From positions 62,001-126,000 of the forward strand of contig NZ_SSNY01000003.1 of the NCBI RefSeq assembly GCF_004801285.1: a DNA stretch of 64,000 nucleotides, read 5' to 3'. Both the position numbers and the translations under genes were made by a program. The notes beneath the pieces were generated by a model. That model did not search any database. It was not told the origin of the DNA and saw only the letters and a list, made by a program, of their open reading frames with translations. Below, in pieces: positions 25,351 to 33,312 of the stretch. The stretch comes from Ollibium composti (GTDB lineage: Bacteria; Pseudomonadota; Alphaproteobacteria; Rhizobiales; Rhizobiaceae). The first letter of the stretch is position 1. Each line of letters starts with the position of its first letter.

Positions 25351-26343
25351 ATGAACGCCAGATCGGCAATCACCGAGATGAAGCCTAAGATCACCGTGAT
25401 CGGGGTGGGCGGCGGCGGCGGCAATGCCGTCAACAACATGATCGCCGCCGGATTGCAGGGCGCGGAATTCCTTGTCGCCAACACCGATGCGCAGGCGCTT
25501 GCCATGTCCAAGGCATCGAAACTGATCCAACTGGGCGCCAGCGTCACGGAAGGGTTGGGAGCCGGCTCCATGCCGGATGTTGGCGATGCGGCCGCGCAGG
25601 AGTCGATCGACGAGATCATGGACCACCTTGCGGGAACGCATATGTGTTTCGTGACGGCCGGCATGGGCGGCGGAACCGGAACAGGCGCCGCTCCCGTTAT
25701 CGCGCAGGCCGCGCGCCAAGCTGGCATTCTCACGGTCGCCGTAGTCACCAAGCCGTTCGTCTTCGAGGGCAAGCGGCGCATGCAGTCGGCCGAGGATGGC
25801 ATCGAGCGGCTTCGCCAATGCGCGGATACGGTGATCGTCATCCCAAACCAGAACCTCTTCAGGGTCGCCGACGCCAGGACGACCTTCGCGGATGCCTTCG
25901 CCATGGCCGATCGTGTCCTCTACGCGGGCGTTGCCTGCATCACCGATCTCATCGTGAAGGAGGGATTGATCAATCTCGACTTCGCCGACGTGCGCGCAGT
26001 GATGCGCGACATGGGCCGGGCGATGATGGGGACGGGCGAGGCCTCGGGCGACGGCCGGGCAAAGGCGGCGGCCGAAGCGGCGATCGCAAACCCGCTTCTC
26101 GACGAGGCGTCGATGGGTGGGGCGAGAGGTGTGCTCGTCTCGATCTCGGGTGGGCCGGACATGACGCTGTTCGAGGTCGACGAGGCCGCGACCCGCGTCC
26201 GCGAGGAGGTCGATGCCGACGCCGACATCATCGTGGGCGCCATATTCGACGCGGCTCTGGAAGGAAGGTTCAGGGTCTCCGTCGTTGCGACGGGATTACG
26301 ACAAAAGACGCAGGTGACCGAATTCGAACAGAGACTGGCCTAA
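25351..26343 (+). CDS. FtsZ paralog lacking the C-terminal tail (FtsZ2 type)
   Basis: This 330-residue tubulin-family GTPase has [12 protein letters not shown] near 20-31, the tubulin signature GGGTGTG at 106-112, ITVIGVG at the N terminus and the T7 loop [11 protein letters not shown] in the middle. It ends at the tubulin core, without the long linker and the FtsA/ZipA-binding tail of division FtsZ (about 590 residues in rhizobia). This matches the short FtsZ2 seen in Sinorhizobium. GAGAGGAAG at 25336-25344 supports ATG 25351. The NYN-LOTUS gene starts nine bases after the stop, so the pair forms an operon. It may affect or resist division, but this is not shown. Confidence 0.85.
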   Translation: MNARSAITEMKPKITVIGVGGGGGNAVNNMIAAGLQGAEFLVANTDAQALAMSKASKLIQLGASVTEGLGAGSMPDVGDAAAQESIDEIMDHLAGTHMCFVTAGMGGGTGTGAAPVIAQAARQAGILTVAVVTKPFVFEGKRRMQSAEDGIERLRQCADTVIVIPNQNLFRVADARTTFADAFAMADRVLYAGVACITDLIVKEGLINLDFADVRAVMRDMGRAMMGTGEASGDGRAKAAAEAAIANPLLDEASMGGARGVLVSISGGPDMTLFEVDEAATRVREEVDADADIIVGAIFDAALEGRFRVSVVATGLRQKTQVTEFEQRLA

Positions 26344-26352
26344 GGAGCTGCG

Positions 26353-27105
26353 ATGCTATCCGAACCCCGCTCGCCGCGCCTTGCCGTTCTCATCGATGCC
26401 GACAATGCCTCGGCCAAGATCGCCGACGGCCTGTTCGAAGAGATCGCCAAGATCGGCGAGGCCAGCGTCCGTCGCATTTACGGCGATTTTTCCAGCTCAC
26501 GCTCGAAGGCCTGGGCCGACGTGCTATCGAGGCACGCGATCATTCCGCAGCAGCAATTCGCCTATACGACAGGCAAGAACGCGTCCGACATCACTCTGGT
26601 CATCGACGCGATGGATCTTCTTCACAGTGGTCGTTTCGACGGCTTCTGCCTGGTTTCCTCCGACAGCGATTTCACCCGGCTGGCCGCCCGCATCCGCGAG
26701 CAGGGCATCGACGTGTTCGGCTTCGGCGAGCAGAAGACGCCTGAGAGTTTTCGGCAGGCCTGTCGCAGGTTCGTCTATACCGAGAACCTTCTTGCATCCG
26801 CGCCGGCAAACGAGCCGGAGGCTGCACCGAGCGCAAAGCCGTTGCAGTCACCCTCCGCCGCCGTGCCGATCATCCGGAAAGTCATCGCTCAGATGGAAAG
26901 CGAGGACGGCTGGGTTCCGCTCGGTGCGGTTGGCACTCAGCTTGCCAATCTGGCCTCCGACTTCGATCCCCGCACCTTCGGCTTTCGCAAGCTGAGCGAT
27001 CTCGTACGCAAGACCAACGCCTTCGAGATCGACCATCCTGAAGGAGGGATGCTGCGGATAAGGATCAAGCCGGAGGCCGCAAGAAACGGACGGCGGGGAG
27101 CGTGA
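26353..27105 (+). CDS. NYN-domain ribonuclease-like protein with LOTUS domain, copy 2
   Basis: This 250-residue protein has the same domain order as the copy at 10348: a NYN nuclease core with VLIDADNAS, SDITLVIDAMDLL and SSDSDF, a linker, then the LOTUS/OST-HTH domain near residues 165-240. By hand alignment only about 14 of some 230 shared positions differ, mostly conservatively (Ile/Val, Lys/Arg, Asp/Glu), yet codons differ widely. AGGAG at 26343-26347 supports the ATG. It is co-transcribed with the FtsZ paralog, while copy 1 follows HNH-RecQ. A C-terminal tail of about 20 residues in copy 1 is absent here. Confidence 0.85.
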   Translation: MLSEPRSPRLAVLIDADNASAKIADGLFEEIAKIGEASVRRIYGDFSSSRSKAWADVLSRHAIIPQQQFAYTTGKNASDITLVIDAMDLLHSGRFDGFCLVSSDSDFTRLAARIREQGIDVFGFGEQKTPESFRQACRRFVYTENLLASAPANEPEAAPSAKPLQSPSAAVPIIRKVIAQMESEDGWVPLGAVGTQLANLASDFDPRTFGFRKLSDLVRKTNAFEIDHPEGGMLRIRIKPEAARNGRRGA

Positions 27106-27359
27106 GGGCCTGCGAAGGCGTAGAAATTCCTATTCCGCCGAGATGATCAGTGCTGAGGCAGCAAGTTTTATTCCAGACCCTTGCCTTGTTTCGAACACCG
27201 AATAGGTCTATGTTCTAAATATCGATCTTGGCTGTCGAACTTTGTTTCTGACGCGAGCTGCGTCTTCGGCGATCTTCTCCTATCAAAATCGATCTGAACC
27301 GTTTGTCACGCATCTTGCGCGGCAAGCAATTTTCTATGGATGATTGAAAGGAAATCGTC

Positions 27360-27569
27360 ATGAATACTGGAACCGTGAAGTTCTTCAATTCGGCCAAGGG
27401 CTTCGGCTTCATCGAACTCGGCAATGGCCAGCCGGACGTGTTCGTCCACATCTCCGCCGTCGAGCGCGCCGGCATGCGCTCGCTCGCCGAGGGCCAGAAG
27501 CTCAGCTTCGACGTCGTGAAGGACGACCGCAACGGCAAGAGCGCGGCCGAGAACCTGCAGGCAGCATAA
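27360..27569 (+). CDS. cspA: Cold-shock protein (CspA family)
   Basis: This 69-residue OB-fold RNA/ssDNA-binding protein has the RNP1 motif KGFGFIEL and RNP2 motif DVFVHISAV. The 253-base leader, which I cannot fold here, may carry a thermoregulatory 5' UTR. GAAAGGAA precedes the ATG. A terminator follows 60 bases after the stop. Cold-shock proteins melt RNA secondary structure. Rhizobia have several copies, so the symbol is generic. Confidence 0.9.
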   Translation: MNTGTVKFFNSAKGFGFIELGNGQPDVFVHISAVERAGMRSLAEGQKLSFDVVKDDRNGKSAAENLQAA

Positions 27570-27630
27570 CGATTGCGCTGGCCTTTGACCACGGATGTAC
27601 TGGCACTGGCTGCAGAGCGCAGGTGAGAGA

Positions 27631-27655
27631 GGTCGGGCAAGCCCCGGCCTTTTTT
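27631..27655 (+). terminator. Rho-independent terminator after cspA
   Basis: The stem is GGTCGGG (27631-27637) with CCCGGCC (27643-27649), seven pairs including one G-U, with a five-base loop and a T-run at 27650-27655. Confidence 0.75.
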
Positions 27656-27679
27656 CTTTTCATGATCGGAGACCCGCAC

Positions 27680-27904
27680 ATGCGACACCCCGAAATGCCG
27701 CAGGGGATATTCAAGCCGAAGCCGACCGCCATCGAAACGAAGCAGGACGCCACCACCAGGGCTGCCCGCCAGATCATCGACGGCGAAGCGGCCGTGCGGG
27801 AACAGAAGACCGAGCGGTTGAGGCTGGCCAGGCTGGCCAGCGAAGCGACAAACACGAACACACCGCCCACTCAGAGGCGGATAAACAGGCGCAAACACAC
27901 CTAG
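27680..27904 (+). CDS. Small hypothetical protein downstream of cspA (74 aa)
   Basis: It begins MRHPEMPQGIFKPKPTAIET and has AARQIIDGEAAVREQKTERLR, then a basic tail. It is a small charged, helical rhizobial type of unknown function. ATG 27680 has GGAG at 27668-27671. The next in-frame ATG upstream, 27662, is also possible. It lies beyond the terminator. Confidence 0.55.
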   Translation: MRHPEMPQGIFKPKPTAIETKQDATTRAARQIIDGEAAVREQKTERLRLARLASEATNTNTPPTQRRINRRKHT

Positions 27905-27969
27905 CCGGATTGCACGGTACGATCACAGCAACGGGACAAAAGACGATCGCCGAATTCCAACAGGGAAGG

Positions 27970-28182
27970 ATGATGACTATGCCTTCGACCTATTTCGCTT
28001 ATCGGCACGCCATGACAAAATTCTGCGACATGCTGCTGGGAAAACCGCCTGTCGTGGCGAAACGCTTCAAACCCACCATGCTGGAAGCGCGGGCTGACGA
28101 AGCGCGGCGTCGCAGGCGGAACGATACCGACGGCTCGTCGCGCAGAGCGACCGAAACGAAGCGCAGACACTGGATGCACTGA
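27970..28182 (+). CDS. Small hypothetical protein (70 aa)
   Basis: It begins MMTMPSTYFAYRHAMTKFCD, then LLGKPPVVAKRFKPTM and an Arg-rich C terminus. AGGGAAGG directly precedes the tandem ATGs (27970, 27973). No family is recognised; the composition is basic, as in small nucleic-acid-binding proteins. Confidence 0.5.
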   Translation: MMTMPSTYFAYRHAMTKFCDMLLGKPPVVAKRFKPTMLEARADEARRRRRNDTDGSSRRATETKRRHWMH

Positions 28183-28241
28183 GGCGTCCGATCCTCACGC
28201 GAGCGCGGAACGCGTATGTCGGAAATTCCGATAGGTCTACC

Positions 28242-28502
28242 ATGAACAGCCAGAACTTCAGGGTGCCTTTGGTGATCTACGACGACCGAGCAGGCTTTAG
28301 CCTGATCTCGTCGGTGTCCCAGGCGGCTGATTTCCTGTTCGCCCATTGGGGAGAGCATGACAGCCCGGCGTGGTCCGACGCCATGAACTGCTGCTCGAGC
28401 GTCAAACTGGGGACCGCCACACCGGAGCAGGTCAGTTCCGCCTTCATCGCCGCAGTGACGGGCGCCGGGATCAGGATCGACTCCACGCTGCGCCTGTATT
28501 GA
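28242..28502 (+). CDS. DUF982-family small protein, copy 2
   Basis: This 86-residue protein is related to the copy at 22670: VPLVIYDDRAGFSLISSV, then QAADFLFAHWGEHDSPAW, AMNCCSS and FIAAVTGAGIRIDSTLRLY. The shared ending DxTxxxY and the paired Cys are typical. Function is unknown. Confidence 0.75.
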   Translation: MNSQNFRVPLVIYDDRAGFSLISSVSQAADFLFAHWGEHDSPAWSDAMNCCSSVKLGTATPEQVSSAFIAAVTGAGIRIDSTLRLY

Positions 28503-28559
28503 CCTCGGCAATAGACCTTCTCGGCCTCAGATCGAGTGCCGTGCCGCCACGGAGCGTAG

Positions 28560-28802
28560 ATGAACAACGTTGTCACCCTTCATGGCGAAAAACGCTGGAA
28601 GGCCGTCATCGACTATCGCACCGATGACGGGCCGAAGAGTGTTGAGCACTATTTCGAGGAGATTTCGGATCTCCATCTCATCATCGAGCACGGACCCGAC
28701 TGGAATTTCCTCATCCGCTGTACGGTCACACTCAATCGACCCGACGATGGCGAAGAGCAGAACAGCACTGGAAAAGCGCTGCGACAAGAGCGGCTGTACT
28801 GA
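28560..28802 (+). CDS. Small hypothetical protein after DUF982 (80 aa)
   Basis: It has MNNVVTLHGEKRWKAVIDYR then EHYFEEISDLHLIIEHGPDW, a beta-rich pattern found in small rhizobial proteins next to DUF982 genes. It starts 57 bases after the DUF982 stop. No known function. Confidence 0.6.
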   Translation: MNNVVTLHGEKRWKAVIDYRTDDGPKSVEHYFEEISDLHLIIEHGPDWNFLIRCTVTLNRPDDGEEQNSTGKALRQERLY

Positions 28803-28957
28803 CTTCCCAGCCTGATTGACGGGCCACTTTCCGCGTCACTTCTAGGGCGACCTTGCAGCGGCTGACGCGAACGTCTGCAACTCCAGCTTGGATGCCAAAA
28901 CTTGACTGACCGCTCCCGGCCCCTGAGCGGTAGTGCCGCCAATGTCGTTTCGCCGAT

Positions 28958-29578
28958 TCAGCCGATATCGAGGTTCAAGGTGAAGTCCCAGGTGCCGGCG
29001 CCATTCTTGGCCAGGCCGACCATCATCAGTCCGAGCGCCTCGAGTGTCTGGGCCATGTGCAGGCCGCCGACATCGAGCGGATGCAGCCCGAGACTTTCGA
29101 GGAAAGCCGAGACGCGCGCCTTCGCCTCCGCATCGTCGGCTGCGATGAACGCGTCGAGGTGTCCGCCCTTTGCAAGTACGTGACCGAAGATCGTGTTGAA
29201 CGCCTTCACGACATGAGCGCCGGCGGGGAGGCCCTTGGCGGTCTCCTGCGCGCCAGAACTGCCATGGGGAGTGACGAGGCCCGAGAGGTCGGGGGCAACC
29301 GGGTTGGTAATGTCGATGATCACCTTGCCGTCGAGCGCTTCCCCAAAGTCGGTTACCACCGCCGCCGCGCTGCTGTATGGCACGGCCAGGATGACGATAT
29401 CACCCGCTGGCACGACGCCGTAGGTCCCTGTGGTCGCCCCGGCTGCAAGTTGGTCGGCCAGCGCCCGCGCCTTGGCGGGGTCGCGAGTGATCACCTCAAC
29501 GGTATGCCCGGCCTTGGCGATGCGGCCGGCGATCGCCGTGGCCATAGTTCCTGCACCGATGACGCTGATAGTGCTCAT
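28958..29578 (-). CDS. F420-dependent-type NADP reductase family protein (copy 1)
   Basis: This 206-residue Rossmann oxidoreductase begins MSTISVIGAGTMATAIAGRI, a GxGxxA dinucleotide fold. It then has IVILAVPYSS, IIDITNPVAP and a substrate-loop VVKAFNTIF, a layout shared with the NADPH-dependent F420 reductase family. In non-F420 bacteria such proteins are of unknown substrate. It belongs to a minus-strand set with an epimerase-like protein, a second reductase and an SDR. Confidence 0.8.
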   Translation of the reverse strand: MSTISVIGAGTMATAIAGRIAKAGHTVEVITRDPAKARALADQLAAGATTGTYGVVPAGDIVILAVPYSSAAAVVTDFGEALDGKVIIDITNPVAPDLSGLVTPHGSSGAQETAKGLPAGAHVVKAFNTIFGHVLAKGGHLDAFIAADDAEAKARVSAFLESLGLHPLDVGGLHMAQTLEALGLMMVGLAKNGAGTWDFTLNLDIG

Positions 29579-29628
29579 GTTCGGTCTCCTGGAGAAGTAG
29601 TGGAATGCTGTTCGCGGGCTCTGCGGGG

Positions 29629-30570
29629 TCAGCCGGCTGGAAAGTAGTGGCCGTTGTCCAGATCGGCGAGAAGGCCGGGCTGAGCGGGTTCCCAGCCGAG
29701 GGTCTGGCGGGTGTTGAGGTTGGACGCGGGAACGTCCAGCGTCACCAAATTCGCGAGGAACCCGAAGTGCGCCGGCAGCATCAGGACGTCTGCGGGAATG
29801 GGCACGGCGGGCAGGCCCAGACGGCTGCTAATGGCTTCGGCGATCTCGCGGAGTGAGATGCCCTCATCGCCGACCGCGTGCCAATATTTGCCGGCTGGGG
29901 CCTTCTCCAGCGTCAAGCGGAACAAGGCGGCGAGATCGCGAGCGTGCACGGCTGACCACCGGTTTGCGCCGTCTCCGGGGTAGCCGACGACGCCCTTCTC
30001 GTTCGCAAGCCCGATCAGCAGCGGGAGGAAGCCGGCATTGTCGGTCGCGCTGTGCATGACGGGAGGAATCCGCACGATCGAAGACCGCACGCCCCGTTCC
30101 GCAAGGCCGACCGCGGTGGTTTCCACGATGTTGCGTGCCCGCAAGGTCCCTTTGTACCCATCGCCGCCGGGAAGGGTCGGGTCGTCCTCGGTGGCTGGCC
30201 GGCCCAGGCCTTCCCATCCGGGCGAGCCAATGCTTCCCGAGACGACAAGCGGCTTTCCGGTCCCCGCCAGTGCCTCGCCGTACGCGAGCATGATCTGGAC
30301 CTCCGCCGCAGCCACGGCGTCGATACCGCTGGACGCAAGCAGATCCTGCCTGTGCGCGACGTGGATGACCCCGTCGGAGTCCGCAGCCGCCGCCTTGAGC
30401 CCATCGAGATCTTCCAAGCTGCCGCGCCGAGCCTTCGCGCCAAGCGTGGTCACCCTGGCCGCGGACTCGTCCGAACGAGCCAGAGCGGCGACCTCGTGGC
30501 CGGCGGCGACGAGGTCGGAAATGATGTACGGACCGGAATGGCCGGTCCCCCCAGTGACGAAAACGCGCAT
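29629..30570 (-). CDS. NAD-dependent epimerase/dehydratase family protein
   Basis: This 313-residue extended-SDR protein begins MRVFVTGGTGHSGPYIISDL (glycine-rich NAD-binding motif). It has GSIGSPGWEG and a C-terminal substrate-binding half. A classic YxxxK catalytic pair is not clear; GYKGTLRARN is the nearest. ATG 30570 is preceded by AGGAG on the minus strand. It lies 51 bases from copy 1 of the reductase, in the same direction. Confidence 0.8.
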   Translation of the reverse strand: MRVFVTGGTGHSGPYIISDLVAAGHEVAALARSDESAARVTTLGAKARRGSLEDLDGLKAAAADSDGVIHVAHRQDLLASSGIDAVAAAEVQIMLAYGEALAGTGKPLVVSGSIGSPGWEGLGRPATEDDPTLPGGDGYKGTLRARNIVETTAVGLAERGVRSSIVRIPPVMHSATDNAGFLPLLIGLANEKGVVGYPGDGANRWSAVHARDLAALFRLTLEKAPAGKYWHAVGDEGISLREIAEAISSRLGLPAVPIPADVLMLPAHFGFLANLVTLDVPASNLNTRQTLGWEPAQPGLLADLDNGHYFPAG

Positions 30571-30617
30571 GAAACTGCTCCTGTGGACGACGCGAGAAGT
30601 GGTGGTCCGGGACGTGC

Positions 30618-31220
30618 TCAGCCGTCGAACTTGACCAGGTCCTTGAAGATCAATTGACCCCATCTATTTCCGCGTGCCTGGACCAGCAGCCCACCTTCTG
30701 AAAGCCTGCCGAGTTTGATCGGTGCGAAACCGAGATTTTCCGCAAGCCCTGAAATCTCCACTGCCGCGGCATCATCATCGCTCGCCAGGAACACGACTCT
30801 CCTGCCACCAGGTACGGCCGGGTCCTGACCAAGGTCCGCAGCCGCCAAATGGTTGAAACCCTTGACCAGTCTTGCACCAGAGAAGGCCTGCGCAACGGCC
30901 TTTGAAGAAGGCTGTCCGTTCAGTTCCTCAGGGGGCACGCCGTAGGCATTGGTCACATCGACGATGGTCTTGCCCTGCCAGTTAGGAAGTGCCTTCGCCA
31001 CATGCGGATGCTGTTCGAAACGGACGGCCAAAAAGATGATGTCCGCCTTGATGGCGTCCGCCAATTTTTTGGGAATGATCGTGAGACCGATCGCGTTTGC
31101 GGTGGATGCAAAGCTTTCGGGGTCGCGTGTCGTTGCAACGGATACTTCGATCCCGTTGCGGGCAAACGCCCTGGCCAGAGCCTGACCGATATTGCCGAAG
31201 CCGATGATTGCGTAGCTCAT
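30618..31220 (-). CDS. F420-dependent-type NADP reductase family protein (copy 2)
   Basis: This 200-residue Rossmann reductase begins MSYAIIGFGNIGQALARAF, followed by IIFLAVRFEQHPHVA, IVDVTNAYGVPPEEL and LVKGFNHLAAADL. It is the same family as the protein at 28958 but distinctly diverged. The two reductases and the epimerase probably act in one redox pathway. Confidence 0.8.
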   Translation of the reverse strand: MSYAIIGFGNIGQALARAFARNGIEVSVATTRDPESFASTANAIGLTIIPKKLADAIKADIIFLAVRFEQHPHVAKALPNWQGKTIVDVTNAYGVPPEELNGQPSSKAVAQAFSGARLVKGFNHLAAADLGQDPAVPGGRRVVFLASDDDAAAVEISGLAENLGFAPIKLGRLSEGGLLVQARGNRWGQLIFKDLVKFDG

Positions 31221-31289
31221 GTTATTTTCCTCGGTTACGGAGCCCTACGGACTCCAAATGGTTGACTGGAGCTTTCCCGGAGTGGCCCG

Positions 31290-32024
31290 TCAGATTTGCG
31301 CCAGTCCGCCGTCGACAGCGAGTTCGCTGGCGGTCATGAAGCTGCTGTCCGACGATGCGAGAAAGGCGGCCGCCGCTGCGATCTCCGCCGGATCGGCCAT
31401 GCGCTGGAGCGGGTTCATCGAGGCGAAGGCCTTCAACCCCTCCTCGCCTATTGCTTCCTTCGCGAGTTCAGTCGCCGTCGGCCCGGGCGACAGCACGTTC
31501 ACACGGATGCCGGTGCCCTTCATGTCCTCCGCCCAGGTCCGCGCCAAGTTGCGCACGGCCGCCTTGCTCGCGCTGTAGGCGCTGAACGCCGGGGCACCGG
31601 TGGTGCCGGCGCTCGACCCGGTCAGGATGATTGAACCACCCTGGCCCATCAGCGGTAGCGCCTTCTGGACCGTGAAGATCGTACCCTTCACATTGGTGTC
31701 GAAGGTTTCGTCAATGTGCTCGGCGGTGATCTCGCCGAGAGGAAGCAGGCTTCCCGCCCCGGCATTGGCGAAGACTATGTCGAGGGTTCCGCGTTCGGCC
31801 TTCACCGTTGCGTAGAGCCGGTCCAGGTCGGCCATATCCGAGACCGAGCCCTTCACCGCACGGGCATTGGGCCCGAGCTCGGCCAGGGCGGCGTCGAGCG
31901 CTTTCTGCCGGCGACCGAAGATGAAGACGAAGGCACCCTCCTCGACGAAGCGCTTCGCCGCGGCGAGGCCGATGCCGGTAGCGCCGCCCGTGATGACGGC
32001 AACCTTACCCTCAAGCTTTCCCAT
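31290..32024 (-). CDS. Short-chain dehydrogenase/reductase (SDR)
   Basis: This classical SDR of 244 residues has VITGGATGIGLAAAKRF (TGxxxGxG), an ANAGAG motif, the catalytic Ser in LTGSSAGTTG and YSASKAA for Tyr and Lys. The final ELAVDGG region is typical. ATG 32024 follows AAAGGGAAAG on the minus strand. It is divergent from the LysR gene, which likely controls it. Confidence 0.88.
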   Translation of the reverse strand: MGKLEGKVAVITGGATGIGLAAAKRFVEEGAFVFIFGRRQKALDAALAELGPNARAVKGSVSDMADLDRLYATVKAERGTLDIVFANAGAGSLLPLGEITAEHIDETFDTNVKGTIFTVQKALPLMGQGGSIILTGSSAGTTGAPAFSAYSASKAAVRNLARTWAEDMKGTGIRVNVLSPGPTATELAKEAIGEEGLKAFASMNPLQRMADPAEIAAAAAFLASSDSSFMTASELAVDGGLAQI

Positions 32025-32292
32025 GACTTTCCCTTTCGTGGTGTCGGGACAGCATCCGTCCCCGAGAACCTCGAAATGGGTCCGCCGGCGTCCGTTGTTG
32101 AGTGCGGAAGCGCGCATATCGGTGGTGCGAAATCGATCCGGCCGGGCGACTGTCGCCAGCCGTGACGATCGCTATCCATCGCCCGGAATCGGGCCGCGCT
32201 CGTCGACATATGCTATAATGGCCGCCCTTGTTGCCATTCGGCGTGTTAGATGCAGGCTTTGAAGGGCGCACCCAGCGGTGCGGGATTGCACC

Positions 32293-33189
32293 ATGATCGA
32301 CTGGGACGACGTTCGCTACTTTCTTGCCGCCGCGCGTGGGGGGTCGGTCCGGGCTGCCGCCGAACGTCTCGGAGTGAATCACTCTACCGTGCTGCGACGC
32401 ATCGCCCAGCTCGAGCAACGGCTGGGAGCGCAGATGTTCGAAAAGCTGCCATCGGGCTACCGCCTGACTTCTGCGGGCGAGGAGGTCCTCGAGTTCGCGG
32501 AGCAGATGGAAGCGTCATCACATTTGCTGGAGACGCGCGTCTTCGGCCGCGACCAGAGTGCACGCGGGCTTTTGCGGGTGACGCTTCCGCCGTTTCTCGC
32601 CACACACCTGCTCATGCCCGATCTCGCTGACTTCGCACGTCTGCATCCGGACATCGAGATGGAAATCCTGTCATCCGGCGAGGTGGCTAACCTGACCAAC
32701 CGGGAGGCCGACGTCGCGATCCGCATTGTCGCCGACCGCAAGACCCTGCCGCTCAATCTTCACGGCCTGAAGGGACCGGAGCTGTTCAGCGGCGTCTACA
32801 TGTCTCGCAATCGACTGGCCGCGTGGCGCGCGGGCGAGCCTGATCCCATCCGGTGGATCGTCATAGACGATCATGGAATTCCGGACTGGGCGCGCGAGGG
32901 AGAGGTTCACGCCACGGGAGTTCCGTTCAGGACCCCGGACGCCGAGGCTCAGATCGCTGCAGTGCAGCAAGGGATCGGGATGACGAAACTGCCGTGCTTC
33001 GTCGGAGATGCCGACCCCCTGCTGGTGAGGGTGCCGGGCATCAACGTACCCATGCATGGGACGCTCTGGCTGCTCACGCAGGGGGAAACACGCAAGACGA
33101 AGCGCGTGCGGCTCTTCACCGAGTTCGTATCCCGCAGGCTCGCCGCTTACGATCCACTGCTGTCGGGCCTATCCGTATCGCGCGACTGA
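32293..33189 (+). CDS. LysR-family transcriptional regulator
   Basis: This 298-residue regulator has an N-terminal winged helix (DVRYFLAAARGGSVRAAAER, then LGVNHSTVLRRIAQLEQRLG) and a LysR substrate domain. ATG 32293 is the fitting start because the helix-turn-helix begins at once. It sits divergent from the SDR with about 270 bases between them, the usual LysR arrangement for a regulated oxidoreductase cluster. The inducer is unknown. Confidence 0.87.
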   Translation: MIDWDDVRYFLAAARGGSVRAAAERLGVNHSTVLRRIAQLEQRLGAQMFEKLPSGYRLTSAGEEVLEFAEQMEASSHLLETRVFGRDQSARGLLRVTLPPFLATHLLMPDLADFARLHPDIEMEILSSGEVANLTNREADVAIRIVADRKTLPLNLHGLKGPELFSGVYMSRNRLAAWRAGEPDPIRWIVIDDHGIPDWAREGEVHATGVPFRTPDAEAQIAAVQQGIGMTKLPCFVGDADPLLVRVPGINVPMHGTLWLLTQGETRKTKRVRLFTEFVSRRLAAYDPLLSGLSVSRD

Positions 33190-33312
33190 TGCCCGACGCT
33201 GGCGGCTTTATCCCAAGTCGCTCCCAAAAGCGTCGTTCCGCTTCCGGCCCCAATCAAGACCATTAACTGCACACATCTTACTTGTGGTACCGGAACACGA
33301 ATCTGATCATGG

